Shown: positions 8,854 through 17,669, counted from the stretch's first letter. The stretch is DNA of 64,000 nt from Halorussus salilacus (GCF_024138125.1 NZ_CP099993.1:2973153-3037152); one strand, 5' to 3'. Notes: generated by a model from the letters alone, not told the origin. Translations and numbers: made by a program.

Positions 8854-9067
8854 CGCGCAGGTCGGACGCGAGCGCTGGCAGTCGGTCCCCCGCGACCCCG
8901 AACCCGAGGACCTCGGTTACGAACTCGACGACTGGGAGGTCATCAGGGCCCGCAAGGACGACAGGGGTCACCTGATGTTCCTGCCCGAGAGCGAGGACAT
9001 GTTGCGCGAGGAGGCGTTCATCGTCGCCGACGACTGCTCGGTCTGCGACGTGGTCGACCGCATCTAG
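8840..9067 (+). CDS. Small conserved-looking hypothetical protein
   Basis: 75 residues with no signal peptide or membrane segment. It has a charged N-terminus, then YELDDWEVIRARKDDRGHLM and a C-terminal ADDCSVCDVVDRI with two cysteines spaced CSVC. I do not recognise the family. It overlaps the end of the beta-helix gene by 14 bases, so it is probably translated with it. Its TAG stop overlaps the stop of the convergent glmM gene: one CTAG serves both strands. High-GC codon usage matches its neighbours, which supports a real gene. Confidence 0.6.
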   Translation: MARTDAQVGRERWQSVPRDPEPEDLGYELDDWEVIRARKDDRGHLMFLPESEDMLREEAFIVADDCSVCDVVDRI

Positions 9068-10443
9068 GTCGACTCGACCAGCGTGCTCGCCTCCGCGAAC
9101 AGGTCGTCGGCCCGGTCGTCGCGGCGGGCCTCGGCGGTCACCCGGACGAGCGGTTCGGTCCCACTGGCCCGAATCAGGAACCACCCGTCTTCTCCTTCCA
9201 CCCGGACGCCATCCAGCGTGTCCACCCGCTCGTACTCCGCGACCACGCGCTCGCCGACCCGCGCCATCACCTCCTCCTTCCGGTCGGTCTCGACGCTCCC
9301 GCGCCGCAGCGGATACGTCTCGACTGCGCCGACCAGTTCCGCGAGCGGCCCGCGGGCTGCCACCAGTTCGGCCAGCCGACACGCCGCCAGCGGGCCGTCG
9401 GGACACAGCGTCTCGTCGGGCCATATCCACGCGCCGCTGGGTTCGCCGCCGAACGCCACGTCGGGGTCGGTCGCGCGCTCGGCGACGTACACGTCACCCA
9501 CGCGCGTGCGCGAGACCGACACGCCCCGGGGTTCGAGCAGGTCGGCGACCGCGAGGCTGGTGTCGACCGGCGCGGCCACCCGTTGGCCCTCGCTCGCGGC
9601 CTCCCGGGCGAAAAGCGCGAGCAACACGTCGCCCGAGACGAACTCGCCGTCGGCCGTGACCGCCCGCATCCGGTCGGCGTCGCCGTCGTGGGCGATTCCG
9701 AGGTCGGCGTCGGTCGCCGCGACCACCGAACACAGCGTCCGGCAGTTCTCGGCGGTGGGTTCGCTCGGCCGGGCGGGGAAGCTCCCGTCGGGCTGGGCGT
9801 TCAGCGTCTGAACGTCGTGGCCGAGCCGGTGGAGGGCGTCGGCGGCGACGCCGCCGACGCCGTTGCCCACGTCCACGACTATCGAGAGGTCGCCGGATTC
9901 GGTGGTCGCTCCGCTGTCGGTGCGGCGGTCGGGGCCAGCGGCGTCGCCGCGCGCGGCGACGCCGACGGTCCCGACCGCCTCGACCAGCGCGTCGGCGTGG
10001 CGCTCGGTCGCGCCGTCCCACTCGCCGACCGCGCCGAGTTCGTCCCACGCCGCGAGGTCGAACTCGCCCTCCCGGACCCGCCGGGCGATGGCCTCGCGCT
10101 GGGACTCGTCGAACGCCTGTCCCGAGGGGTTCCAGAGCTTGAGACCGTTGTCGGGCGCGGGGTTGTGGCTGGCGGTCACCATCAGGCCAGCGTCGGCGTC
10201 GCGCCACCCGACGCTGCGGGCGAGCGTCGGGGTGGCGACCGCTCCGAGATGAATCGCGTCGGCACCGCACTCCCGGAGCCCGGCGACCGCGGCGTCGGCG
10301 AGCATCCGCCCGCTCTCGCGGGCGTCGCGGCCGACGACGACGCGGTCGGAGCCCTCGGTCGCGAGCGCCCGGCCCACATCGAGCGCGAGGTCGCAGGTCA
10401 CCTCCTCGCCCACCCTCCCACGGATGCCGCTCGTCCCGAACAT
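9064..10443 (-). CDS. glmM: Phosphoglucosamine mutase / phosphohexomutase
   Basis: 459 residues of the alpha-D-phosphohexomutase family. It interconverts hexose 6- and 1-phosphates, here most likely glucosamine-6-P to glucosamine-1-P on the way to UDP-GlcNAc. All four signature elements are visible: the phosphoserine loop TASHNPAPDNG (Ser about residue 92), the Mg site DGDADR, the sugar-binding GGEPSG, and the phosphate-binding RASGTEPLVR. The Gly-Thr-Ser-Gly start (MFGTSGIRGR) is also typical. Members of the family can use glucose or mannose as well, so substrate specificity is inferred from glmU and glmS being in the same window. The start lies one base after the upstream HTH gene's stop, and both are probably read from the GTAACAAAG box at 11118. 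Confidence 0.85.
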   Translation of the reverse strand: MFGTSGIRGRVGEEVTCDLALDVGRALATEGSDRVVVGRDARESGRMLADAAVAGLRECGADAIHLGAVATPTLARSVGWRDADAGLMVTASHNPAPDNGLKLWNPSGQAFDESQREAIARRVREGEFDLAAWDELGAVGEWDGATERHADALVEAVGTVGVAARGDAAGPDRRTDSGATTESGDLSIVVDVGNGVGGVAADALHRLGHDVQTLNAQPDGSFPARPSEPTAENCRTLCSVVAATDADLGIAHDGDADRMRAVTADGEFVSGDVLLALFAREAASEGQRVAAPVDTSLAVADLLEPRGVSVSRTRVGDVYVAERATDPDVAFGGEPSGAWIWPDETLCPDGPLAACRLAELVAARGPLAELVGAVETYPLRRGSVETDRKEEVMARVGERVVAEYERVDTLDGVRVEGEDGWFLIRASGTEPLVRVTAEARRDDRADDLFAEASTLVEST

Positions 10444-10444
10444 C

Positions 10445-11005
10445 TCAGTGCTCCTGCCCGTCGGCGCGGCGGAGTTCGGGCGGCGTGCCGACCTCGCCGC
10501 CGCGACGGAACTTCAGGAAGTGGACGACGGCCGAGACGCCGAACGCGACGAGGATGACGGTCGCCAGCACCAGTCCGGGGATGAGACCGAACGGCGGGAC
10601 CTCCAGCCACACCGCGGCGACCAGAAGCGAGCTGACCCCCACCAGTGCGAGGTAGTAGCGGTCCCACGGAAACTCCTCGCGGGACACCTCGCCGAGATAG
10701 ATGTTCAGGTCGCCCGCCCGTTCGCCGAGTCGGACCACGCCCGCGTCGCGGTCGTACTCCACGATGTCGGCCTCGTCGAGCTTCGGGAGGTGGGTCTGGT
10801 AGAGCGAGATGTACACCCGCTTTCGCTGTTCGGTCGTCAGCGCCGCAGTGGTGGTCTCGTTCTCCCACGCCGCGACCTGCTCGGTGAGGTCCGAGAGCTC
10901 GGTCTCGCCGCCCTCCCGGCGGAGGTAGTAGAGCGCGTACCGCCGCCGCGGGCTCTTGAGGACCTCGAACACCTCGTCCTGGGAGAGCTCTTCAGCGCGA
11001 GGCAT
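10445..11005 (-). CDS. Winged-helix regulator-like protein with two C-terminal membrane segments (DUF7344-type)
   Basis: 186 residues from the ATG at 11005; an in-frame GTG at 11056 would add 17 residues. The N-terminal half is a winged helix of the type common in haloarchaea (LSQDEVFEVLKSPRRRYALY...HLPKLDEADIVEYD). The C-terminal half has two hydrophobic helices (YYLALVGVSSLLVAAVWL and LIPGLVLATVILVAFGV) and a basic, then acidic tail. It is therefore a membrane-tethered transcription-factor-like protein. It is followed after one base by glmM, which suggests co-regulation with amino-sugar synthesis. A possible 33-codon upstream reading frame overlaps its start (see 10992-11093). The target genes are unknown. 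Confidence 0.75.
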   Translation of the reverse strand: MPRAEELSQDEVFEVLKSPRRRYALYYLRREGGETELSDLTEQVAAWENETTTAALTTEQRKRVYISLYQTHLPKLDEADIVEYDRDAGVVRLGERAGDLNIYLGEVSREEFPWDRYYLALVGVSSLLVAAVWLEVPPFGLIPGLVLATVILVAFGVSAVVHFLKFRRGGEVGTPPELRRADGQEH

Positions 11006-11093
11006 GTTCCCGTGGCCGCGGGCCGGTCGTCGGGGGCGATACGTCTGCTGAGCCACCGGGGTGGGTAGAGTTCCGCAGGTGAGACCGCCGCAT
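10992..11093 (-). CDS. Possible short leader ORF overlapping the start of the HTH gene
   Basis: The ATG at 11093 lies 25 bases after the GTAACAAAG box, exactly the leaderless distance seen at 3956, 6743 and 37715. It reads 33 codons in a different frame and ends 13 bases inside the HTH gene that starts at 11005. The peptide is rich in Arg, Pro and Ser and resembles nothing known to me. It may be only the 5' leader of the HTH-glmM transcript. Support comes only from promoter geometry. Confidence 0.22.
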   Translation of the reverse strand: MRRSHLRNSTHPGGSADVSPPTTGPRPREHASR

Positions 11094-11117
11094 ACCCTCG
11101 ATATTGGGACGTTGGCA

Positions 11118-11126
11118 CTTTGTTAC
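11118..11126 (-). promoter_or_regulatory. GTAACAAAG promoter box for the HTH-glmM unit
   Basis: Minus-strand GTAACAAAG. The implied transcription start is near 11093, giving a leader of about 88 bases to the ATG at 11005. It is divergent from the box at 11301; I see no other feature between the two. Confidence 0.6.
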
Positions 11127-11300
11127 CCATGTGCTGTTCGGCGGTAATCCGCCGGTACGTCCGGGTAGGCTGGCGTCACCCCCGAACGCTCGGACGCTCC
11201 GACACGAACACGATGTCGTTGCGACCCCCGAGTCGTCAGCCGCCCGTATTCGCCGGATACGGCGGCGATAAGCCCGCTCTACGGGGCGTCCAAGCGGCGT

Positions 11301-11309
11301 ATAACAAAG
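11301..11309 (+). promoter_or_regulatory. ATAACAAAG promoter box for the 11451 operon
   Basis: Plus-strand ATAACAAAG preceded by GT. The implied start of transcription is near 11335, leaving a leader of about 115 bases before the GTG at 11451. The leader holds no convincing gene. Confidence 0.65.
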
Positions 11310-11450
11310 AGGCGCGCAGGGCATGGACGGGATAACGCCCGGCCTGCCGTCCGGCAGTATTCGGGCAGTTCGACTGACCTACTATGATTCCGCTATCGAC
11401 TCCGACCGCTCGACTGGATACTCGACCGGACGCCACCGAGGTGGTCGTCC

Positions 11451-12068
11451 GTGGCTGAGGCCGACGCGCGGGCCGAGGACGGCCCGCTCGACCCCCTCCT
11501 GGGCGACGACTGCACGGTCGCGCCCGACGCGACCGTCGGCCACCGCCACGCCGCCGACGCCGCGCCGCCGAGGTTCGGCGACCGCGCGACCGTCCGCTCG
11601 GGCAGCATCGTCTACTGCGACGTGGAGGTCGGCGACGACTTCACCACCGGCCACAACGTCCTCGTCCGGGAGGATACCACGATTGGCGACGACGTGGTGG
11701 TCGGCACCAACACCGTCGTCGACGGCACCACCGCCATCGGCTCGCACGTCAGCCTCCAGACGGGCGTGTACGTCCCGACGAACACCGCCATCGGCGACGA
11801 GGTGTTCGTCGGCCCCTGCGCGGTGCTGACCAACGACCCCCACCCGATTCGCGAGGCGGTCGACCTCGAAGGACCAACCCTCGAAGACCACGTCTCGGTG
11901 GGCGCGAACGCGACCCTCCTGCCCGGCGTGACCGTCGGGGAGGGGTCGTTCGTGGCGGCGGGCGCGGTCGTCACCGAGGACGTGCCGCCCGAGACGCTCG
12001 CGGTGGGCGCGCCCGCCGAGCACCGCCCGCTTCCCGAGGTCCTCGAAGGGGGGAACCAGATCGCATGA
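11451..12068 (+). CDS. Hexapeptide-repeat N-acetyltransferase (WbpD-like)
   Basis: 205 residues made almost wholly of left-handed beta-helix hexapeptide repeats ([39 protein letters not shown]), ending in the family tail [19 protein letters not shown]. It closely matches the pattern of WbpD-type enzymes, which acetylate the 3-amino group of UDP-2-acetamido-3-amino-2,3-dideoxyglucuronate. The GTG start is supported by a GAGGTGG Shine-Dalgarno-like stretch at 11438-11444. It is the first gene of a tight operon, with a 4-base overlap with the aminotransferase. The neighbours supply the preceding steps (12065 aminotransferase, 13143 oxidoreductase, 14132 dehydrogenase), which makes this assignment more specific than fold alone. 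Confidence 0.85.
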   Translation: MAEADARAEDGPLDPLLGDDCTVAPDATVGHRHAADAAPPRFGDRATVRSGSIVYCDVEVGDDFTTGHNVLVREDTTIGDDVVVGTNTVVDGTTAIGSHVSLQTGVYVPTNTAIGDEVFVGPCAVLTNDPHPIREAVDLEGPTLEDHVSVGANATLLPGVTVGEGSFVAAGAVVTEDVPPETLAVGAPAEHRPLPEVLEGGNQIA

Positions 12069-13153
12069 GCCACATCCCCATCGCCGACCCCGAACTGGGC
12101 GAGCGCGAGGTCGAGGAGGTCGTCTCCGTCCTCGAATCCGGGATGCTGGCCGACGGCCCCCAAGTCCGGGCGTTCGAGGAGGAGTTCGCCGACTTCTGCG
12201 CAGCGAGTCGGGGCGTGGCGACCAGCAACGGGACGACCGCGCTCCACGCCGCGCTCGAAGCCCTCGACGTCGGCGCGGGCGACAAGGTGGTCACCTCGCC
12301 GTTCTCGTTCGTCGCGTCGGCGAACGCGATTCGACTCGCCGGGGCCGAGCCCGTCTTCGCCGACATCGACCCCGACACCTTCACCCTCGACCCGGTCGCG
12401 GTCGAGGAGGCCGTCCGCCGGGAGGACGACGTGGCCGCGGTGATGGCGGTCCACCTCTACGGCCTCCCGGCCGACATGGACCACCTGCTGGACGTCGCCG
12501 ACGACTACGGCCTCGCCGTGGTGGAGGACGCCGCGCAGGCCCACGGCGCGACCTACCGCGGGCGGCGCGTGGGGTCGTTCGGCGACGCCGCCTGCTTCTC
12601 CTTTTACCCGACCAAGAACATGACCACGGGCGAGGGCGGGATGATAACCACCGACCGCGACGACGTGGCCGAGAAGGCCGAAAGCTTCGCCAACCACGGG
12701 AGACCGCCGGAAGGCGGCTACGAGCACGTCCGGGTCGGTCACAACTTCCGGATGACCTCGATGGCGGCCGCCATCGGCCGGGTCCAGCTCGACCGACTGC
12801 CCGACTACAACGAGGCACGCCGCGCGAACGCGGCGTACCTCTCGGACGCGCTGGCCGACGCCGACGCGGTCACCCCGAGGGTCCCCGACGACCGCAGCCA
12901 CGTCTACCACCAGTACACGATTCGGGCCGACGACCGCGACGGACTCGCCGACTTCCTCGCCGACGCGGGCGTGGGCACGGGCGTCTACTACCCGACCCCG
13001 ATACACGAACAGCCTGCCTACGCCGACGCTGAGACCGCGAATCCGGTCGCCGAGCGAACCGCCGACCGGGCGCTGTCGCTGCCGGTCCACCCGAACGTCA
13101 CCGAACAGAACCTCAGAACCATCGCTTCCGCCATCAACGACTATGAACGCTGA
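12065..13153 (+). CDS. DegT/DnrJ/EryC1/StrS aminotransferase (WbpE-like)
   Basis: 362 residues of the PLP-dependent sugar aminotransferase family. Visible family features are [14 protein letters not shown] (PLP phosphate region), [14 protein letters not shown], and the Schiff-base lysine in [13 protein letters not shown]. In WbpE-type enzymes the reaction puts an amino group on C3 of the 3-keto UDP-GlcNAc uronate, using glutamate as donor. It overlaps the acetyltransferase by 4 bases and the oxidoreductase by 11 bases, a textbook translationally coupled set. Other StrS enzymes act at C4, so the exact position is inferred from the flanking WbpB- and WbpD-like genes. Confidence 0.88.
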   Translation: MSHIPIADPELGEREVEEVVSVLESGMLADGPQVRAFEEEFADFCAASRGVATSNGTTALHAALEALDVGAGDKVVTSPFSFVASANAIRLAGAEPVFADIDPDTFTLDPVAVEEAVRREDDVAAVMAVHLYGLPADMDHLLDVADDYGLAVVEDAAQAHGATYRGRRVGSFGDAACFSFYPTKNMTTGEGGMITTDRDDVAEKAESFANHGRPPEGGYEHVRVGHNFRMTSMAAAIGRVQLDRLPDYNEARRANAAYLSDALADADAVTPRVPDDRSHVYHQYTIRADDRDGLADFLADAGVGTGVYYPTPIHEQPAYADAETANPVAERTADRALSLPVHPNVTEQNLRTIASAINDYER

Positions 13154-14135
13154 ACGTCCGAACGCCGTCAACGCCGCGGTCGTCGGCGTCGGCAACATGG
13201 GTCGCCACCACGCCCGCGTCTACAGCGAACTGCCCGACGTGAACCTCGTGGGCGTCTACGACGTGGACGACGCGACCGCCCGGGAGGTCGCGGAGGCCCA
13301 CGGCACGCGCGCGATGAACATGGAGGCGTTGCTCACCGCCGCCGACGTCGCGTCCGTGGCGGTGCCGACGCCGTTCCACGCCGAGATCGCCGAGGAGTGC
13401 ATCGACCACGGCGTCGACGTGCTGGTCGAGAAGCCCTTCGTCGAGGACCCCGAGGTGGGCCGCGACCTCGTCGACCGGGCCGACGAGGCGGGCGTCACGA
13501 TACAGGTCGGCCACGTCGAGCGGTTCAACCCCGCCATCCGGGCCCTCTCCGACATCGTCGCCGACCTCGACGTGATCGCGCTCGACACCCGGCGGCTCGG
13601 CCCGCCGCCCGAGGGCCGCCAGCTCGACCAGAGCGTGGTGCTCGACCTGATGATACACGACATCGACGTGGTGCTGTCGATACTCGGCGAGGACCCCCAC
13701 GAGGTGAGCGCTCACGGCGCGAAGGAAAACCAGTACGCCACCGCGACCCTCGGGTTCGGCGACGACACCGTTGCGTCGCTGACCGCGAGCCGCGTGACCC
13801 AACAGCGGGTCCGAAAGCTCGGCATCACCGCCGAGGAGTGTCGGGTCAACGTCGACTACGTCGACCGCTCCATCGAGATTCACCGCCACTCGCTGCCCGA
13901 GTACATCGAGGACAACGGCGACGTGCGCTACCGCCACGAGAGCATCGTCGAGCGCCCCACGGTCGAGACCGGCGAACCCCTCAAGAACGAGCTTCGAGCG
14001 TTCGTCTCGGCCGCGGTCGACGGGACCGAGCCGGTGGTCTCGGGCGAGGACGGCCTCCGGGTGCTCGAAATCGCGCGCGAGATCGACCGCATCGCTCGCG
14101 GCGAGGCCGTCGAACCCGAGGTGAGCGCCCGATGA
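13143..14135 (+). CDS. Gfo/Idh/MocA-family sugar oxidoreductase (WbpB-like)
   Basis: 330 residues. The N-terminal Rossmann fold has VVGVGNMGRHHARVYSELP, followed by the conserved VEKPFVEDP lysine region and VGHVERFNPA. The C-terminal half is the alpha/beta substrate domain typical of Gfo/Idh/MocA enzymes (LMIHDIDVVLSILGE). WbpB-type members oxidise C3 of UDP-GlcNAc uronate with NAD, supplying the ketone used by the aminotransferase encoded immediately upstream. It overlaps the dehydrogenase gene by 4 bases (ATGA). Family assignment is strong; the precise substrate is inferred from the operon. Confidence 0.87.
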   Translation: MNAERPNAVNAAVVGVGNMGRHHARVYSELPDVNLVGVYDVDDATAREVAEAHGTRAMNMEALLTAADVASVAVPTPFHAEIAEECIDHGVDVLVEKPFVEDPEVGRDLVDRADEAGVTIQVGHVERFNPAIRALSDIVADLDVIALDTRRLGPPPEGRQLDQSVVLDLMIHDIDVVLSILGEDPHEVSAHGAKENQYATATLGFGDDTVASLTASRVTQQRVRKLGITAEECRVNVDYVDRSIEIHRHSLPEYIEDNGDVRYRHESIVERPTVETGEPLKNELRAFVSAAVDGTEPVVSGEDGLRVLEIAREIDRIARGEAVEPEVSAR

Positions 14136-15478
14136 GCGTTCAGGTCCACACCCTCTACGGCAGCGACGCGCCCGAGCGCGACCAGCGCGCGGCGTTCCGG
14201 TCGGGACAGGTCCCGGTCGCGGTGTACGGTCTGGGCAAGATGGGCCTGCCGCTGGCGGCGGTGTACGCCGATGTGTCGGGCAACGTGGTCGGAGCCGACG
14301 TGGACCGCGAGGTGGTCGAGACCGTCAACGCCGGGGGGTGTCACGTCAAGCGCGAACCCGGCCTGCCCGAGCTGGTCGCCGACCTCGTCGAGGTCGGCGA
14401 CCTCGAAGCGACCGACGACCCCGCCGCGGCCGCCGCCGACGCCGCGGTCCACGTCGTCATCGTGCCGACGCCCATCACCGACGGGAAGGAGGCCGACCTC
14501 TCCATCCTGAAGTCGGTCGTCGAGGACATCGGCGCGGGACTCGACCCCGGCGACCTCGTGGTCGTGGAGTGTACGGTCCCGCCCCGGACCTGCGAGGACG
14601 TGCTCGCGCCCCTGCTCGCCGAGGCGGCGGGCCACGAGGAGTTCGGGCTGGCGTTCTGCCCCGAGCGGACCTCCAGCGGTCGCGCGCTGGATGACATCCG
14701 CGGGGCCTACCCCAAGGTCGTCGGCGGAATCGACGACGAGAGCACCCGCGCGGCCGAACTCGTCTACGACCAGCTCACCGACAACGAGGTGCTCGCGGTC
14801 TCGGACGCCACCACCGCGGAGGCGGTGAAGGTGTTCGAGGGGCTCTATCGCGACGTGAACATCGCGCTGGCGAACGAGCTGGCCACCTTCACCGACGAAC
14901 TCGGTATCGACGTGAACGAGGCCATCGAGACCGCCAACACCCAGCCGTTCTGCGACATCCACTCGCCCGGGGCCGGCGTCGGGGGTCACTGCATCCCCTA
15001 CTACCCGTACTTCGTCATCAACGAGTTCGACGCCGAGGCCCGACTCCTCCGGACCGCCCGCGAGGTCAACGACTCGATGCCGGGCTTCACGGTCGAGACG
15101 CTGGTCCGCGAACTCGACGCCGAGGGAGTCTCGCCCGGCGACACCACGGTCGCGCTGCTGGGACTGACCTACCGACCCGGCGTCGAGGAGACCCGCGCGA
15201 CGCCCGCCGGACCCATCGCCGAGCGCCTCTCGGCGCTCGGCGCGGAGGTGCTCGCGGTCGACCCGATGCTCGACGACGCCGAGGGGTTCGCGGCCGAGAA
15301 GGTCTCTCAGGAGGAACTCTACGACCGCGACCTCGACGCCGCCGTGCTGGTGACGGCCCACGAGGAGTTCGACCGCATCGAGTGGAAGGGATTCGACCCG
15401 CTGGTCGTGGTCGACGGCCGCCAGAGCCTCGACCTCGCCGACACCGACCACCGCGTCTACACCATCGGGAGCGGGTGA
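14132..15478 (+). CDS. UDP-N-acetyl-hexosamine 6-dehydrogenase (WbpA/WecC-like)
   Basis: 448 residues. It carries the three domains of the UDP-glucose/UDP-HexNAc dehydrogenase family: an N-terminal NAD fold (VAVYGLGKMGLPLAAVYAD), a central dimer helix, and a C-terminal UDP-binding fold (LLGLTYRPGVEETRATPA). The catalytic cysteine is in GAGVGGHCIPYYPYF. The reaction is two NAD-dependent oxidations of C6 to a uronate. It may act on UDP-GlcNAc (WbpA route to di-N-acetyl uronates) or on UDP-ManNAc (WecC route). The flanking WbpB, WbpE and WbpD-like genes favour the first; the 2-epimerase at 16608 leaves the second open. The ATG at 14132 overlaps the upstream stop; longer frames upstream are shadows of that gene. 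Confidence 0.88.
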   Translation: MSVQVHTLYGSDAPERDQRAAFRSGQVPVAVYGLGKMGLPLAAVYADVSGNVVGADVDREVVETVNAGGCHVKREPGLPELVADLVEVGDLEATDDPAAAAADAAVHVVIVPTPITDGKEADLSILKSVVEDIGAGLDPGDLVVVECTVPPRTCEDVLAPLLAEAAGHEEFGLAFCPERTSSGRALDDIRGAYPKVVGGIDDESTRAAELVYDQLTDNEVLAVSDATTAEAVKVFEGLYRDVNIALANELATFTDELGIDVNEAIETANTQPFCDIHSPGAGVGGHCIPYYPYFVINEFDAEARLLRTAREVNDSMPGFTVETLVRELDAEGVSPGDTTVALLGLTYRPGVEETRATPAGPIAERLSALGAEVLAVDPMLDDAEGFAAEKVSQEELYDRDLDAAVLVTAHEEFDRIEWKGFDPLVVVDGRQSLDLADTDHRVYTIGSG

Positions 15479-15480
15479 GA

Positions 15481-16611
15481 ATGTACCGAGAGAAGACCGT
15501 CGGCGTCGTCGTCCCCGCGTACAACGAGGAGGGGTTCGTCGGCGAGGTGATAGACACGATTCCGGCGTTCGTCGACCGGGTGTACCCGGTCGACGACTGC
15601 TCGACCGACCGAACGTGGGCCGAGATTCGCGCCCACGCCGACCGACTGAACGACTCCGAACGACCCCTGAACGACTCCGAACGACCCGTGACCGACGGTC
15701 ACGGCAGGGAGCTACGTCGGGCCGACTCGGGCGGCGGCGCGACCGACGGGGGAGCGACCGACGGGTCGGTCGTCGGCGACGCCGACGACCGACCCGCCCG
15801 CCGGGTCGTCGCGCTGCGCCACGAGGAGAACCGCGGCGTCGGCGCGGCCATCAAGACCGGCTACCGGCGGGCGCGCGAGGACGGGATGGACGCGGTCGCG
15901 GTGATGGCTGGCGACGGCCAGATGGACCCCGACTACCTCCCCCGCGTGCTGGACCCCGTCGTCTCGGGGCGGGCCGACTACGCGAAGGGCAACAGGCTCC
16001 TGCTGAAGTCCTACCGCGAGGAGATGTCCGACTGGCGGTTGTTCGGCAACGCACTGCTCACGATGCTCACGAAAATCGCGAGCGGATACTGGAAGATGAT
16101 GGACCCACAGAACGGCTACACCGCGATATCCCACGACGCGCTCGACGCGCTCGACCTCGACTCGATATTCGACGACTACGGCTTCGCCAACGCGATGCTC
16201 GTCCACCTCAACGTGGCCGAGATGCGCGTGGCCGACGTCCCCATGCCAGCGAGGTACGGCGACGAGGACAGCGACATCCGCTACTCGACGTTCGTCCCCC
16301 AGCTCTCGGCACTGCTGGCGCGCGGCTTCGGGTGGCGGCTCACCACAAAGTACCTCGTGCGGGAGTTCCACCCGCTGGCGTTCCTCTACGGACTGGGGGT
16401 CCTCGGGACCCTCGCCGGGCTGTACGGGTCGGTGCGCGACCGGGTTCGCGGCGAGCGCGGGTGCGGGCCCGCGACCGCGCTGGTCGGCCTGCTCTCGGGC
16501 GTGCTGGCGATGGCGTTCGACCGCTACGAGAACGACGACCGCTACGTCCGGACCGACCCGGAGGCGGGCGAAGCCAGCGTCGGGACCGACCCCGAGGAGG
16601 GCGAGCAATGA
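15481..16611 (+). CDS. Family 2 glycosyltransferase with low-complexity insertion
   Basis: 376 residues. The N-terminal GT-A domain has VGVVVPAYNEEGFVGEVID, the metal-binding VDDCSTD and HEENRGVGAAIKTGY, then MAGDGQMDPDY, the layout of DPM1/DPG-synthase-like GT2 enzymes that load a lipid carrier. Two hydrophobic segments near the C-terminus (PLAFLYGLGVLGTLAGL and a second at ~340) suggest membrane attachment. An unusual insert of about 45 residues between the DDCSTD and HEENRG motifs contains an exact DNA duplication (15646-15666 and 15667-15687) and a GGATDGGATDG stretch. It lies between the dehydrogenase (2-base gap) and the 2-epimerase (4-base overlap). Donor and acceptor are unknown. Confidence 0.83.
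   Translation: MYREKTVGVVVPAYNEEGFVGEVIDTIPAFVDRVYPVDDCSTDRTWAEIRAHADRLNDSERPLNDSERPVTDGHGRELRRADSGGGATDGGATDGSVVGDADDRPARRVVALRHEENRGVGAAIKTGYRRAREDGMDAVAVMAGDGQMDPDYLPRVLDPVVSGRADYAKGNRLLLKSYREEMSDWRLFGNALLTMLTKIASGYWKMMDPQNGYTAISHDALDALDLDSIFDDYGFANAMLVHLNVAEMRVADVPMPARYGDEDSDIRYSTFVPQLSALLARGFGWRLTTKYLVREFHPLAFLYGLGVLGTLAGLYGSVRDRVRGERGCGPATALVGLLSGVLAMAFDRYENDDRYVRTDPEAGEASVGTDPEEGEQ
15646..15687 (+). repeat. Perfect 21-bp tandem duplication inside the GT2 gene
   Basis: Two exact adjacent copies of 21 bases (15646-15666 and 15667-15687) add LNDSERP twice in frame. They lie in the surface insertion of the glycosyltransferase, so the protein stays in frame. Confidence 0.85.
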
Positions 16612-17669
16612 AGGTCCTCACCGTGGTCGGGGCGCGCCCGCAGTTCATCAAGGCCGCGCCCGTCTCCCGGGCGGTCCGCCGGACCCACGAGGAGGTGCTG
16701 GTCCACACCGGCCAGCACTACGACGAGGAGATGTCCGACGTGTTCTTCGACGAACTCGGGATTCCGGAGCCCGACGACAACCTCGGGGTCGGCTCCGACG
16801 ACCACGGCGCGCAGACCGCCGAGATGCTGGTCGGACTGGAGGGGAAGATCGCCGAGGAAGACCCCGACGCGGTGCTGGTCTACGGCGACACCAACTCCAC
16901 GCTCGCGGCGGCCGTCGCCGCCTCGAAGATGGACCCCGCGCTGGCCCACGTCGAGGCCGGACTCCGGAGCTACAACCGCGAGATGCCCGAGGAGATAAAC
17001 CGGGTGCTGACCGACCACGCCGCCGACCTCCTCTTTGCGCCCTCGGCGCGGGCGGTCGAGAACCTCCGCGCAGAGGGCGTCGCGGGCGCGGTCCACGGCA
17101 CCGGCGACGTGATGTACGACGCGGTGCTGTGGGCGCGCGACCGGGCGGCCGACCACTCGACCGTCCTCGACGACCTCGGCCTCGCGGCGGGCGAGTACGT
17201 GTTGGCGACCGTCCACCGCGCGGCCAACACCGACGACCCCGACCGGCTCGCCGCCATTCTGGACGCGCTCGCCGAGGATTCGCGCGAGGTCGTCCTCCCG
17301 GCCCACCCCCGGACCGTCGAGCGCATGGAGGAGTACGGCATCTACGACGACGCCGAGACGCGACTCACGCTGACCGACCCGGTGGGCTACCTCGACTTCG
17401 TTCGCCTGCAGGACTGCGCCGAGGTGGTGGCGACCGACTCGGGCGGCGTCCAGAAGGAGGCGTTCTTCCTCGACACGCCCTGCGTCACGATGCGCGAGGA
17501 GACCGAGTGGCGCGAGACGGTCGAGGCGGGGTGGAACACCCTCGTGGGGGCCGACGGCGACGCCATCCGGCGCAACCTCGCGACCGCCGAGGTTGCGCCG
17601 GACAAACCGCGGCCGTACGGCGACGGCAACGCGGCGGCGACCATCGCGGGCCTGCTCGACGATGTCTGA
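16608..17669 (+). CDS. wecB: UDP-N-acetylglucosamine 2-epimerase (non-hydrolysing)
   Basis: 353 residues, close to the usual family length. All signature segments are present: VVGARPQFIKAAP at the N-terminus, HTGQHYDEEMSDVFF, YGDTNSTLAA, HVEAGLRSYNREMPEE, and VATDSGGVQKEA. It converts UDP-GlcNAc to UDP-ManNAc. Homologs called WbpI do the same to UDP-GlcNAc(3NAc)A, and the two cannot be told apart by eye. Given the complete WbpA/B/E/D-like set upstream in the same operon, the WbpI-type reaction making the manno-configured diacetamido uronate is equally likely. It overlaps the GT2 gene by 4 bases and the deacetylase by 8. Confidence 0.88.
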   Translation: MKVLTVVGARPQFIKAAPVSRAVRRTHEEVLVHTGQHYDEEMSDVFFDELGIPEPDDNLGVGSDDHGAQTAEMLVGLEGKIAEEDPDAVLVYGDTNSTLAAAVAASKMDPALAHVEAGLRSYNREMPEEINRVLTDHAADLLFAPSARAVENLRAEGVAGAVHGTGDVMYDAVLWARDRAADHSTVLDDLGLAAGEYVLATVHRAANTDDPDRLAAILDALAEDSREVVLPAHPRTVERMEEYGIYDDAETRLTLTDPVGYLDFVRLQDCAEVVATDSGGVQKEAFFLDTPCVTMREETEWRETVEAGWNTLVGADGDAIRRNLATAEVAPDKPRPYGDGNAAATIAGLLDDV

